NCBI GenBank assembly: GCA_027946365.1
Contig: JAPEUQ010000021.1
Coordinates: 310,001-374,000 of the forward strand
Direction of reading: 5' to 3'
Length of the DNA stretch: 64,000 nucleotides
DNA from: Kalmusia sp. IMI 367209
Lineage: Eukaryota; Ascomycota; Dothideomycetes; Pleosporales; Didymosphaeriaceae
Part shown: positions 43,898 through 54,145 of the stretch, one piece after another
Position numbering within the stretch: position 1 is the first letter of the stretch
How the letters are laid out: each line of letters starts with the position of its first letter
The notes under the pieces: generated by a model
The model's database searches: none
What the model saw: the letters and a program-made list of their open reading frames with translations, nothing else
What the model was told of the DNA's origin: nothing
Position numbers and translations under genes: made by a program

Positions 43898-44363
43898 TTA
43901 ATGGCTATCCGAGGAGGGATTCTTGCGGAGAGGGTTTCGTGGGTCGTCCTTGTATTCGTCGGCTACGCGGAAGGTCAGCATCAGGAGAATAAGCGCCGGT
44001 TCGTGATTGCGTTCTGCAATAGTGGCGATTGACGAAGTGGTGGACTAACAAGTCATCATGGCGCCGGCGGCAGCGTTCACACCGTAGAGGATGACGAGGC
44101 CTGCATGTCTTGTCAGTTCCCTTCAAGCACCTTCCCATGATCCAATTGCATCTCTATAAGCTTGGATTCGCGATATTTTCGCTCCTTTTTCTATATTCCT
44201 TCGCGTGCGACGTACCGGAGACGTAAAAGGGCCACATGGGCTTGGCTGTTCATCGCAAACTGTTAGCGGGCTTTTCTCCTCAATTGCGCCGGTGCAGCGA
44301 TTATGCACGAGCAATTGACGTACCGACAGGCGCCGGGAACTTTCTGCCGAGGAAGCCAGGCAT
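43898..44363 (-). CDS. ATP18: ATP synthase subunit i/j (Atp18), four-exon mini-gene
   Basis: A 60-residue protein spread over four exons, each too short to stand out as an open frame. The assembled sequence starts MPGFLGRKFPAPVAKPMW and contains the single membrane span PFYVSGLVILYGVNAAAGAMM, then DEYKDDPRNPLRKNPSSDSH. This matches the F1Fo-ATPase j subunit (Atp18/Su i): a short Lys/Arg-Pro N-terminus, a WPF start of the span, an A-M-M end and a conserved D-P-R-N-P tail. All junctions are GT-AG: GTC-G/CC AAG, TCC-G/GC CTC and ACT-T/CC GAC. The protein sits in the inner mitochondrial membrane, stabilising the Fo base. It is divergent from Spc19. Confidence 0.8.
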
Positions 44364-44620
44364 GATGGTGTGTGATGGAGGTTTGAGGGTGGATGTTGGG
44401 GTACGGGTGGTGATGATGGGAGGTCGAGCCGTAGGTCCGCCAGACACCGAATCTTCGCGCGCCAAGGCTGGGCTTGCCGGTGTATAGCCGCGATGGAGGG
44501 GAGCTCAACTAAAGGTAAACAGAAGGTCAATTTACGCAATCACGGTGTCTACGAGCGCTATTCGGCCACAACGACATCGAATATAGCTTCGATAAAAGAT
44601 TCAGGCTTATAAAAGACGTC
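44364..44620. promoter_or_regulatory. Divergent promoter Atp18 / Spc19
   Basis: About 257 bp separate two start codons, so the two genes share a promoter. No clear motif is seen. Confidence 0.4.
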
Positions 44621-45223
44621 ATGGCTCTTGACGGGTGCGTCGGATCACTGCGAAGTAGCATGCAACTGCTGGACTCGTCTATCAACATTCTCGACGAAGC
44701 TACCAACGACTTCCCACGGCTTTCTAAAGTCCTTCAGACCACCCGAGTACGTTTGAAGTCTCTCACATCACCCTGTCTACCATTGATTTCTCAGTGAAAT
44801 GATACGTGCCGAAAGACTAACTTCTCACAGCATTTCGAACTCATATCTGAACCCGACCTCCAGGCCGCCCAATCCGCCCTCCTCTCCGAAATCCGCCCAG
44901 AAGTCGAATCTCTCCTTCACCGTGTACAGAACCACCTTGACAAACTTGAGCGCCGCGAGCAGTCCCTCATTGCAAAATGCGACTTGAATGACGGCCGCCT
45001 CGGGACCGAAAACACTGGAGAATCAGCGTTTGCACCAAAAAGCAGAGGTGGCCAAGGGCCAGGAAAGCCCATGAGTGCGGTTCAGGAGATGAAGTACAAG
45101 CAGCTGCGAGCGAAGAAGCAAAGGTTGAGCTATGCGGTGGAGACACTGGAGTTGCAGGCGAAGCAAAGGGAGAGGCAGCTGAGGATGAGTATGGCGGCAC
45201 CGCAGCAGTTTTACGATGATTGA
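44621..45223 (+). CDS. SPC19: DASH complex subunit Spc19
   Basis: Two exons, 44621-44746 and 44831-45223, for 172 residues. Spc19 is a DASH/Dam1 ring subunit that couples kinetochores to spindle microtubules in fungi. The N-terminal signature LDGCVGSLRSSMQLLDSSINILDEATNDFPRLSKVLQTTRHFELISEPDL is characteristic: a Cys-Val-x-Ser-Leu-Arg stretch and two short helices. The middle coiled coil has EVESLLHRVQNHLDKLERREQSLIAKCDLNDGRL, and the C-terminus is MKYKQLRAKKQRLSYAVETLELQAKQRERQL. The start is MALDGCVGSL at 44621; the upstream frame offers none better. The short promoter is shared with Atp18. Confidence 0.85.
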
Positions 45224-47453
45224 AAAAAGGAGGGAATATATTTGGCTTTGTTTGCTTCTAAGATACCCACAGTAACGAATTGACGATTTGAGGAAAAAAG
45301 CTACACCAATTGCCGAAGGTACGATGAGCCTTGAGCCTTCGCTATAGAAGCTTGTGTACGACATGATACGGATGGTTGACGGCAAGGGGACGAGCTTTGG
45401 ATATGATATATGCCAAGGGAATAGCTGTGCTGGACATTGAGAGGACAGCGGGAAGAATGCTTCGGAAGAAGAGCGAAGTGATGTGACTTTGATACAGCGA
45501 TGGTACTCTTTCTACAGATTTGTTTACCCTTCACAGTAAAAAGTTGTTACGTAGAGGTAGCAGTCTACAGGCTTGTAGAGATGCACGTTGCTATTCGGAT
45601 ATGCCTCCCAGATGGGCCATTCTGCGCATCCGTGATTTAGCACATAGCTCTCGGTACGGACCGCGGCAACCAGGTCGATACGAGTCGCCGACGCATGTCA
45701 GAAGCTCTTACAATAGGATTGGAATCCCCGAATGCACCAACATTGACTTTGTTGGCGCATTGGTGGATATAGACGTTGACGTGCATGATGTTTGGCGGCA
45801 AGGAGATTGGCGAGACACGTGTAGCCCTATAATTCACGTCGCAGATAAGGAGGCAATGTTGTTTGCAGCGGGAGAATGGGCTCCATTGGCGGGGAGTAAG
45901 CGTGCGGATCTGCGTTGTCCTGAGAATTCCTCAATCGGGAAAGGCGGAGACGAGCTCACAACATGGCATCGTATTCTGAGGAATGAGATGAGAAGTACGA
46001 CCCGGAAGAATGCGAAGCGTATGCGTGTAAACTTTTGTAGATGCATTCACCAAAGGCTTGTCGCTGCGAGCATACAACGGGATAGTGTCCCGACTGTGGC
46101 GTTCCATAGAGCCGCCGGATGCAGTCTGGTAGTTTCAGCGGGCCGAGGGGAAGAAGCCCGATCGATCCAAATCTACGAGCAAACAAGCTCCACATCGCCG
46201 CATCATGACAGGCATCTCAGACTTCCAACTGCAGCGCCCTTGGGCTTGCTATGAGATCAGCGTCTGTCAAGTATGACCACACGGGGAGGGATATCCGTGT
46301 AAGAAAATGCCCGACGGCAACCAGACAACGATCGGAGAGCCCAAGCATGAGCCGCACCGCCACAGGAGACTGGCGCGCTGCCGAAGAGGGTATCCTAGAC
46401 CTACATGGAACCTCTGATAAAACACGCTGCTAGAATTTGCACCTCGCTTGTTTGCGACAACACTTAGAGTGCACGTCATTCAGGCTTGAAGGGCAACCAA
46501 GCTGTTGGACAGGACCGGAGACACGGCAATTTGTGCAAGTGTAGCTCGTGCTGGGGGAACAGTCGGCCACAAATGTCATTTGCAGGTAATAATTGCATCT
46601 GTCGCTGGAACAAGACATGCTGGGACATGGCGAGCTCTTGTAGTGGGCGAGTGACGCGCATAAAGGGGTCAGCGTGCAGGTGACTGGAGACAGGCCATCA
46701 GCTGGCGGCCGCGGCATGACCTGGAGCGGATGGCGCGTCTGAAACGTTGTGAGGCATTTGAGAACGTGCAAGGACACTACGGGTAGACCTAGCTTTGAGA
46801 GTGCACCCGGGACAGCAACAAGGGCGTGATTGGTAGTGCCGTCTCCACCGACCTGAGGTGAAAGAGCTTCTTTTAGACCAGCGCTAGTGCATCATCACGT
46901 GCGCCGACGAGCCACTTCCTTGGAAGGCCTAGGATACGAAGGCCTCTCCCAAGACCCTCCCCTCGTCCCTCCGTCTCTCCACACCACAGACACTCGCCGC
47001 TGAGTGCACACCTTGGGTTTCTCTGCTGGCTTGTCGTGTGCAGCCGCTTCCTTGTTCCAGTGCCCTTGAAGCAAATCCTTCCCCGTGCCCGCGCCTCGCA
47101 CAGTCGACGGTGCCGCTATCCGTTGGGCTCATCTGCCTTTCACGCCCTGTAAGTCGTCCCTGCGATCGGCCTCCTCGCGCCCTTCCTAGCACCTTCACCA
47201 CCTATTTATTACTTGCGTTCTCCCCTCAACCGGCCCTTCTCTCTACCTGAGAGCCGCTCTCGGCTGTGTTTCGTTGCTCCGCTTACTCACCGCCTTGTTG
47301 GCAAAGCCTCTTTTACTGACCGGAACACCCGCGCAGGCTGAACCTCGCACATAAACACACCCACTGCAGCACGACTGCACATCCACACGACCCCTCTACA
47401 CGTATCCAACATCAACTGCAGGCCAGCCTCCTCAAGGTTGACACCCTGCAAAC
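45224..47453. other. Large intergenic region before casein kinase I
   Basis: About 2.2 kb. A 244-codon frame (45520-46254, +) and a cysteine-rich frame (46430-46777, -) are open but match nothing I recognise. The last 500 bp are pyrimidine-rich and probably the leader of the kinase gene. Confidence 0.4.
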
Positions 47454-48867
47454 ATGACGACAATGGTACGAACAACCCCGCTTCATCGGCATACAACCAC
47501 TGCAAGGCTGGAGCTGACGGACACAGGATCTCCGTGTCGGCAACAAATACAGAATCGGCCGCAAGATCGGTAGCGGCAGTTTTGGTGACATCTACTTGGG
47601 TATGCACCCACAATGGCCTCACAAGCTGACACGGTGCTGACACAAAGACAGGCACCAATATCATCTCCGGCGAGGAGATTGCCATCAAGCTCGAGAGCGT
47701 CAAGGCTAAGCACCCACAATTAGAATACGAAGCCCGCGTCTACAAGTCCCTCGCCGGTGGTGTCGGTATCCCTTTTGTTCGTTGGTTCGGTACCGAGTGC
47801 GACTACAATGCCATGGTCTTGGATCTGCTTGGTCCTAGCTTGGAGGACCTCTTCAACTTCTGCAACCGCAAGTTCTCTCTCAAGACTGTACTGCTCCTTG
47901 CCGACCAGCTCATCTCTCGCATTGAGTACATCCATGCCAAATCGTTCATTCACCGTGATATCAAGCCGGACAATTTCCTCATGGGTATCGGCAAGCGCGG
48001 GAACCAGGTCAATGTGATCGACTTTGGTTTGGCTAAGAAATATCGTGACCCCAAGACGCACTTCCACATCCCGTACCGTGAGAACAAGAACTTGACTGGT
48101 ACCGCTCGTTATGCATCCATCAACACTCACCTGGGAGTTGGTAAGCGAAGCTCATGTTCTACCTCACTTGTATGCTAACAAGTGTCAGAGCAATCTCGTC
48201 GAGATGACATGGAGTCTCTGGGCTATGTTATGCTCTACTTCTGCCGTGGATCCCTCCCTTGGCAAGGACTGAAGGCTGCTACCAAGAAGCAGAAGTATGA
48301 CCGCATTATGGAGAAAAAGATGACGACCCCCACGGAGGTTCTTTGCCGTGGATTCCCCAACGAGTTCGCTATCTACCTGAACTACACTCGTTCCCTGCGC
48401 TTCGACGACAAGCCGGACTACTCGTACCTTCGCAAGATCTTCCGTGATCTCTTCGTCCGCGAGGGCTTCCAGTACGACTATGTCTTTGACTGGACCGTCT
48501 ACAAGTACCAGAAGAATGCTCAGGCCATTGCTCAGGCCGCCGGCAACCAGGGTCAGGGCGAGGAAGATGACAAGAACGGCCGCGGTCGCCACGTCACCAC
48601 CACTGCCGCTGCCAATGCCGGTACTGCGACGGCTACTGCCACCAAGCGTGGACCGGTCAATGCGCGCCAGGAGGGCACCGGAATGTGAGTTCGACAAATC
48701 TGATCCTAGTAAGGGACTCCTCTCCTCTGCGTGTAGTGTTCGTTCATAACGCTGGGCGCGGGGGATTGTGTATTCAGACCTTACTAACCTCTATTTCGTT
48801 GTTCAGGCAGCTTCGTTCGTCCAACAAGCGTGGCGGTGCGGATCAGTATGCAAGTGGCGGCTACTGA
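47454..48867 (+). CDS. Casein kinase I (CK1 delta/epsilon type)
   Basis: A monomeric Ser/Thr kinase of the Hhp1/CkiA group, acting in cell cycle, DNA repair and vesicle trafficking. Exon 1 is only the four codons MTTM (47454-47465). The gene then resumes [25 protein letters not shown] with the glycine loop. Other catalytic features: [23 protein letters not shown] (Lys and Glu), [24 protein letters not shown], the CK1 signature [27 protein letters not shown], and [11 protein letters not shown]. Kinase-core residues include DWTVYKYQ at about 290. The tail is Gly/Ala/Thr-rich, ending in the last exon with [19 protein letters not shown]. Introns all obey GT-AG. Core kinase length fits the family. 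Confidence 0.92.
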
Positions 48868-49849
48868 ACGTGATGCGGCTTTCGATTCGTCATCTCCAAT
48901 CTCTTTAGCGGACGTGGGTGTATTCAAGCAACGTCACTCCGCTTAATCTCGGGAAACGCGGCACCGCCGTCCTCGTACAGCAATGGACGGCAGCCATTTC
49001 CTCGATCAGTACATGGGTTTTGTTCGCCAAACCTCACTGGGACCTAGTCTCGACTCCATGGTGTCTTGCGTTTACCACGGTTTGGTTGGCAACTCTACTC
49101 CGTCTTTCTGGGCTTGTCCCGCAGTATCATTCCGGATAGCTATTCGACCAGCATTTGTCAGTCAAACACCAGCAATGGGTCTCGGTCATTTAGATTTCAC
49201 TGGAGGATATCTTAGGAACTGCGACAACTTTATTGGACACCTCCCGGATGATCACTGGTACTTGGTCTGATTCACGGTTCTCCACTCGTAATAGTTTCCC
49301 CCTACCCCTAGTGTTTCTCGCGATTTCCTATAACTTTCCCATCCCTTGGTGTGTGTTCCCCCCTCTTCGATATTGGTCTGCCAGCTTGTGGGGAGGTTTT
49401 AGTTTCTAGGGGATGAGTACACCTAAATTGCAAAATCGAGTCTGAAGGAGTGGTATGGTATTGGCCGAAGGGGACGGGGATGACTGTGGCGGGCGGCTAG
49501 ATTATCATGTTGCCGACGTAAGAAGGCTTTGGAAGGGGCTGCTTCCGGGGAGGTGAGATCTAGCACGTAACCACGGCGGCCGAGGTGTAGATGGTTTCAA
49601 GTAGTTATTTGTTCTTCTATCATGACTTTCCTTAGAAATATTGGCCTCTATTATCGCGTGACGTACGCTCTTCAGCGCAAGCCGCTCAAGATACTGCCGT
49701 CCGAGATGTGTTTAGGAGTATTTAGCGAGTATGCAACGCCCGTGCTCTGATTGGCCGCCACTTGATTCCTTAGCGTGCGCACTGGGGTTACGAGGCAACT
49801 TTTCTTGTCGTCCTCATCCCGCACGTCTCACGACGACCCGATCGCGACG
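48868..49849. other. 3' flank of CK1 and Rsm22 upstream region
   Basis: About 1 kb. No gene is seen; the Rsm22 frame opens upstream of 49850 only through non-ATG codons. Confidence 0.4.
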
Positions 49850-52204
49850 ATGATCAGGGGGAGGAGTTTGCAGTCTACCTGTCTGTCATGCAGACTCAAT
49901 TTCCTAGTAACACAGGCGCGAAACGCGCGAACAAAGACGCAATTACCACGGTCGAACCGATTCCCTCGCACGAGCGCACTACCCACTCAGGATGCGACGC
50001 AACGCAGAGCTTTTTCTACGGCATGGCGGCTAAGCCAGGAAATCCAAGAAAGAGTCACTCAGTCTTCTCTGAATGTCAATGATTTGCCACCAACGCCGAA
50101 AGACCGCTTGACCATCGAGGTCAATGTACGGAAGGCGCGACAATTGTTTGGCGATGCGCTGCCGAGGGGACATCTAAGTGAAGAGGAATATCAGGTGTAT
50201 GAGAGGTTGTATGGTACGCCGGTATTTGTGGACGCAGCGGAGGATCTGCACGAAGTAGAGGCTGTAGATGAGGAAATTATCGAGGAAGAGCTCCCTGACG
50301 GGTCGACAGTGTTATTAAGGAAGGGCGATGACGGTGAACTAGAAGAGGTGGAGCTCCTCGATGAAGTTGAGGACGAGGTCGCCGTAGTGAAAGAAGAAGA
50401 GGGTATGACGGCACAGGAGTACGAAGAGTTGCAGCAACAGAAGGCGCAGAATTACCACGACGAGGTCTACGAGAGGAGTAGGCTGGACAAACAGGCTGAG
50501 GAAGAGGATCTTCTTGATCAAGAGGAAGATGATGACTTCATGCGCGCTCATCCTTTGACGATTGCCGGCAGATTCAAACCATCACCCTCGACCGTATTCC
50601 TTCCCAAAGAAACCCTCGTTGACCCGACCGCCCAGCTACTCCTCCGAGCGAACCACAAGCACCTAGCTGAATCGTCCAACCGCATACTTGGTGGCCCCGG
50701 GTTGCCCTTCTCTGCCGCCACGCCCCCAGCGCGTCTAGGTAAAGAGCAGAAGCCAATACCATTGGATCCGTCGCATTCCGACATGGGCAATATCGAGGCG
50801 GATGTGTATATGGCTTCCGTCCAGCCGGGGACTTATGCCAGCGTGATGAGTGCTCTAGTGGAAGTTCGACGGAGGCTAGGCTCTTCGTGGATCGAGCACC
50901 TTTTGTCGAAGAAGGGCGGCATGGTACTCGATGCCGGTTCTGGTGGCGTTGGCATTCTAGCATGGCATGAAGTTTTGAAGGCTGATTGGACGCGTATGCA
51001 AGAAGAATCCGGCACCACATCACGAGAAAATGCTCCGCTAGGGAAAGCTACCGTGTTGACCGGATCGGATACCCTGCGGCATCGTGCCAGCCGGCTGCTA
51101 GAGAATACCACATTTATCCCTCGTCTACCAGATGCTATCACGGAAGAGGAAGAGATCAACCTCCAGCAGCCACGGAAGGTGTATGACTTAATCATCGCAC
51201 CACATACGCTCTGGCCATTAAAACAGGAATATCTACGAAAAGAGCAGGTGCAGAAGTATTGGTCATTACTCAATCCCAAGGGCGGTGTTCTCATTTTGGT
51301 CGAGAAGGGCCTACCTCGCGGTTTCGAAGTCATTGCTGCGGCCCGCGATTTACTCCTTGAAAGGCACATCGCCTCGCCACACTCTACACAGATAGAAGCT
51401 TCTGTAGATGAGCAGACCTCGAAGCCAGAGCAAGATACCCGTTTCATCGAAAAGGACACAGGAATGATTATTGCTCCTTGCACGAACCACGGCACATGCC
51501 CAATGTACCAATCTCCCGGCATCAGCTTGGGTCGCAAAGATTTCTGCTTCTTCAGCCAACGCTACATCCGCCCGCCCTACCTACAACGCATCCTAAACGC
51601 TACAGACCGCAATCACGAAGACGTTCAGTTCAGCTACCTTGCTGTCCAGCGCGGCCGCGACCAGCGTCTCGCCCAACATGACATCACCGGCAAGGGTGTT
51701 ATTCAAGGCGAAGCCGCCACAACCAACGCCTTCGAAGGCCATGAATTCAAATTGGAGTCGGATGAATTGACCACGTCTGCAGATGTCAATCCTTTAACCC
51801 TTCCCCGCCTAATTCTTCCCGCGCTCAAGCGCCGCGGCCACATCATTCTCGATGTATGCACGCCTGCCGGCTCCCTGGAGCGCTGGACCGTCCCGCGCTC
51901 CTTCTCCAAACAAGCTTTCCGCGACGCACGTAAGGCCCGCTGGGGCGACCTGTGGGCGCTTGGCGCGAAGACGCGTATCCCGCGTAATGTGCGTCTCGGT
52001 AGACCGCGCGACGAATTCGACAGGAAGGGCAGGAGGATCAAGGCACCGAAGAAGGTTGTTGTGGAATTGGATATTAGTGAAAGAGGTGACGAAGGAGCGA
52101 GGATCAAGCGGGATGGAAGGTATTCACTTGATCGTAAAATTCGGGGAAGTGGGGGAAGGAAGGGAAGGAGGAAGCCGTTGGATCTAGGAGATGATGATTT
52201 GTGA
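49850..52204 (+). CDS. RSM22: Mitochondrial Rsm22-type methyltransferase-like protein
   Basis: A mitochondrial small-subunit assembly factor with a methyltransferase-like fold. Single exon, 784 aa. The start at 49850 (MIRGRSLQSTCLSCRLN) gives an Arg-rich, mitochondrial presequence-like leader; the longer open frame starts at GTG. An acidic insertion (EEEGMTAQEYEEL to DQEEDDDFMRA) follows. The core shows YASVMSALVEVRRRL, GGMVLDAGSGGVGILAWHEV (AdoMet-like loop) and PRKVYDLIIAPHTLWPLKQ. The metal-binding Cys cluster is CTNHGTCPMYQSPGIS and DFCFFSQRY, as in Rsm22. The tail ARWGDLWALGAKTRIPRNVRLG fits. The family binds an Fe-S cluster and supports mitochondrial translation. Confidence 0.88.
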   Translation: MIRGRSLQSTCLSCRLNFLVTQARNARTKTQLPRSNRFPRTSALPTQDATQRRAFSTAWRLSQEIQERVTQSSLNVNDLPPTPKDRLTIEVNVRKARQLFGDALPRGHLSEEEYQVYERLYGTPVFVDAAEDLHEVEAVDEEIIEEELPDGSTVLLRKGDDGELEEVELLDEVEDEVAVVKEEEGMTAQEYEELQQQKAQNYHDEVYERSRLDKQAEEEDLLDQEEDDDFMRAHPLTIAGRFKPSPSTVFLPKETLVDPTAQLLLRANHKHLAESSNRILGGPGLPFSAATPPARLGKEQKPIPLDPSHSDMGNIEADVYMASVQPGTYASVMSALVEVRRRLGSSWIEHLLSKKGGMVLDAGSGGVGILAWHEVLKADWTRMQEESGTTSRENAPLGKATVLTGSDTLRHRASRLLENTTFIPRLPDAITEEEEINLQQPRKVYDLIIAPHTLWPLKQEYLRKEQVQKYWSLLNPKGGVLILVEKGLPRGFEVIAAARDLLLERHIASPHSTQIEASVDEQTSKPEQDTRFIEKDTGMIIAPCTNHGTCPMYQSPGISLGRKDFCFFSQRYIRPPYLQRILNATDRNHEDVQFSYLAVQRGRDQRLAQHDITGKGVIQGEAATTNAFEGHEFKLESDELTTSADVNPLTLPRLILPALKRRGHIILDVCTPAGSLERWTVPRSFSKQAFRDARKARWGDLWALGAKTRIPRNVRLGRPRDEFDRKGRRIKAPKKVVVELDISERGDEGARIKRDGRYSLDRKIRGSGGRKGRRKPLDLGDDDL

Positions 52205-54145
52205 AAGTGGGTTTGTATGATATCAGGGTAAAGGTTGTATATGTAAGATAGAGTGCAATGATCATGGATATAGCTGCATTGGGTGGAGTAAATTGGGTTT
52301 GTCAAGATATGTACGGATATAGAATATGGCAGATGGGACTCAGGTATCTTGTATATTATGTATAACAAGAGACTCCACACAGATGCGTATCGCTTCTTAG
52401 CCAATCTCATTTCTAAACGCATAGCCCTGCTTAGACATGAACGTGAACCGTCCTCTTCGTTCACATGTGGCTCTGATTTCCAGACTTCATTAAGAATCAT
52501 AGTACCAAACCTTATCAATGATCCAGACACCGATTTTCCTGGAGCCCTTATACACCTCTGCCGTTGTTTGCCAAGTGTTCTTTGACTGCGCGAACAAAGC
52601 ACGGGATTTTTTTTTATAATGCAATGAATCAGATTACTATAGACCGGTTTTATACTTTGAAATCTCCGAGTATATCTCTTAGGAAGGCTCCAACTATTGG
52701 AGCGTAACGATCAATGCTTCTCCTCAGAAGTGGTTAACCACAATCCCTCTGTGAGCATCTGACCTATCGAGACAAACAAAAGATATGGGATTACGTCATA
52801 CAATATATGACCCTGAGTATGATCTAAGCGTAGGTATCTAGCTTTGCTAGTTGTTTCAAGCGAGGTCTATGGGTGTGAAGCGCCGCTGTGCCACCCATGG
52901 TGTTCGTTGCTATGTTTCGTGAGCTTATTGTGATCTATTCGGAAGTTTGTTCAAAATCCTGGAAACGTGAATGAATAGTGCTGTTCTAAATGTGTCGGTG
53001 CTGCACGGGTGTCTCAATAGGTGAAATATGTAGAGGCCTGCAGATGGAGGCGCTGTTGCTTCGTATGGTGTGTTGTCCGGGAATTGGGTAACATCAACAT
53101 AGAAGTTCAGCATTTTGTCTCATTATATTAAACGAATATCTCGTTTCGTAAGGCGAAAATAGATCTACATAAACAATCACACATCTAGGAACATTTGATG
53201 AGCTCCGGGTGAAATAAGCTCGTCACTTCGTACATAGTCCCCAGATGGCATGCCAAAAAATCATGGCGAAGATCAGTCTGACCCATGCGCTGGAGTATAT
53301 CTGATGTATCCCCAAGGCTATTGTTCTCGGATATGTCAAGACAAACACGCAAATCCGATTGAGAGACATCTTGGAGGAGTTGGGAGTAGATCTATTCAAA
53401 TATCGAAGCGGAGAAGTGGGTAATCGGATCAGAACAATGGTATAGGATGGAAAACGAGATCCACAATAAAGCCGTTATAGATCTGTAAGTACCTCTCTAC
53501 TGTATTATTATATTCCAGAACTGATGCTTCATTCGTTCGCCGCTTTACCAATGCACCACACCAAGTAGCTTCTGGGGCGTCCCGGCCAGGTTGAAGCCGC
53601 CATCTGAGAAACTGGGAAAGACTCCGAAAGAGCTCTTCTCGAGGTATGTGCCGGATGACGAGGACTGAGGGGCCGAGTGCAAAACGGCATGGACTGCTGT
53701 AGCACTATGTCCTCATTTTCGGTGCTGTAAAGTGAATTCCGAGGCACTGCACTATTCAGAGGCTGTTGACCTGCAGCTGTAGGTCATCGCGCTTGATCTC
53801 AGACATGATAGTGAATTGACTCGAGATACAGAAAACGCCGAGCGGATGCTTGCCAAGAAAGACTAAGGCTAATGACGCACGGGCCCTAATCGCTAGTGTT
53901 GAGGTGTGAGCATCCAAAGAAACACTTATTAACAAAGCCGCCGCCCGCTCAACCTCGACGGCCACTCTTCTCCTGTCCCTCACCTCTTCTCATGCCAAGG
54001 AAGAGCGACCAGTTTTGAATTTCCGGAGTTGCGAACCTGACCCACGCCACTCACCTGTAGCTGCCGCTCGACTCAACCTCAACCGCAACCCCGAGCTAGC
54101 TCGCCCGTAGACAGCTAATCGCGCAAAACTCGCGTTTCTACCACA
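52205..54145. other. Large AT-rich intergenic region
   Basis: About 1.9 kb between Rsm22 and Spt5. No gene is supported. The region is AT-rich, including a T-run near 52610. A 16-residue frame starting MSEIKRDDLQLQ near 53806 (-) stops at once and does not splice onward in frame. Confidence 0.5.

Noticed and set aside
45520..46254. 244-codon open frame
   Set aside because: No recognisable domain, no signal, opposite frames also open; not supported as a gene.
53529..53806. Possible short gene starting MSEIKRDDLQLQ on the minus strand
   Set aside because: Stops after 16 codons and no intron joins it in frame to the next open frame.
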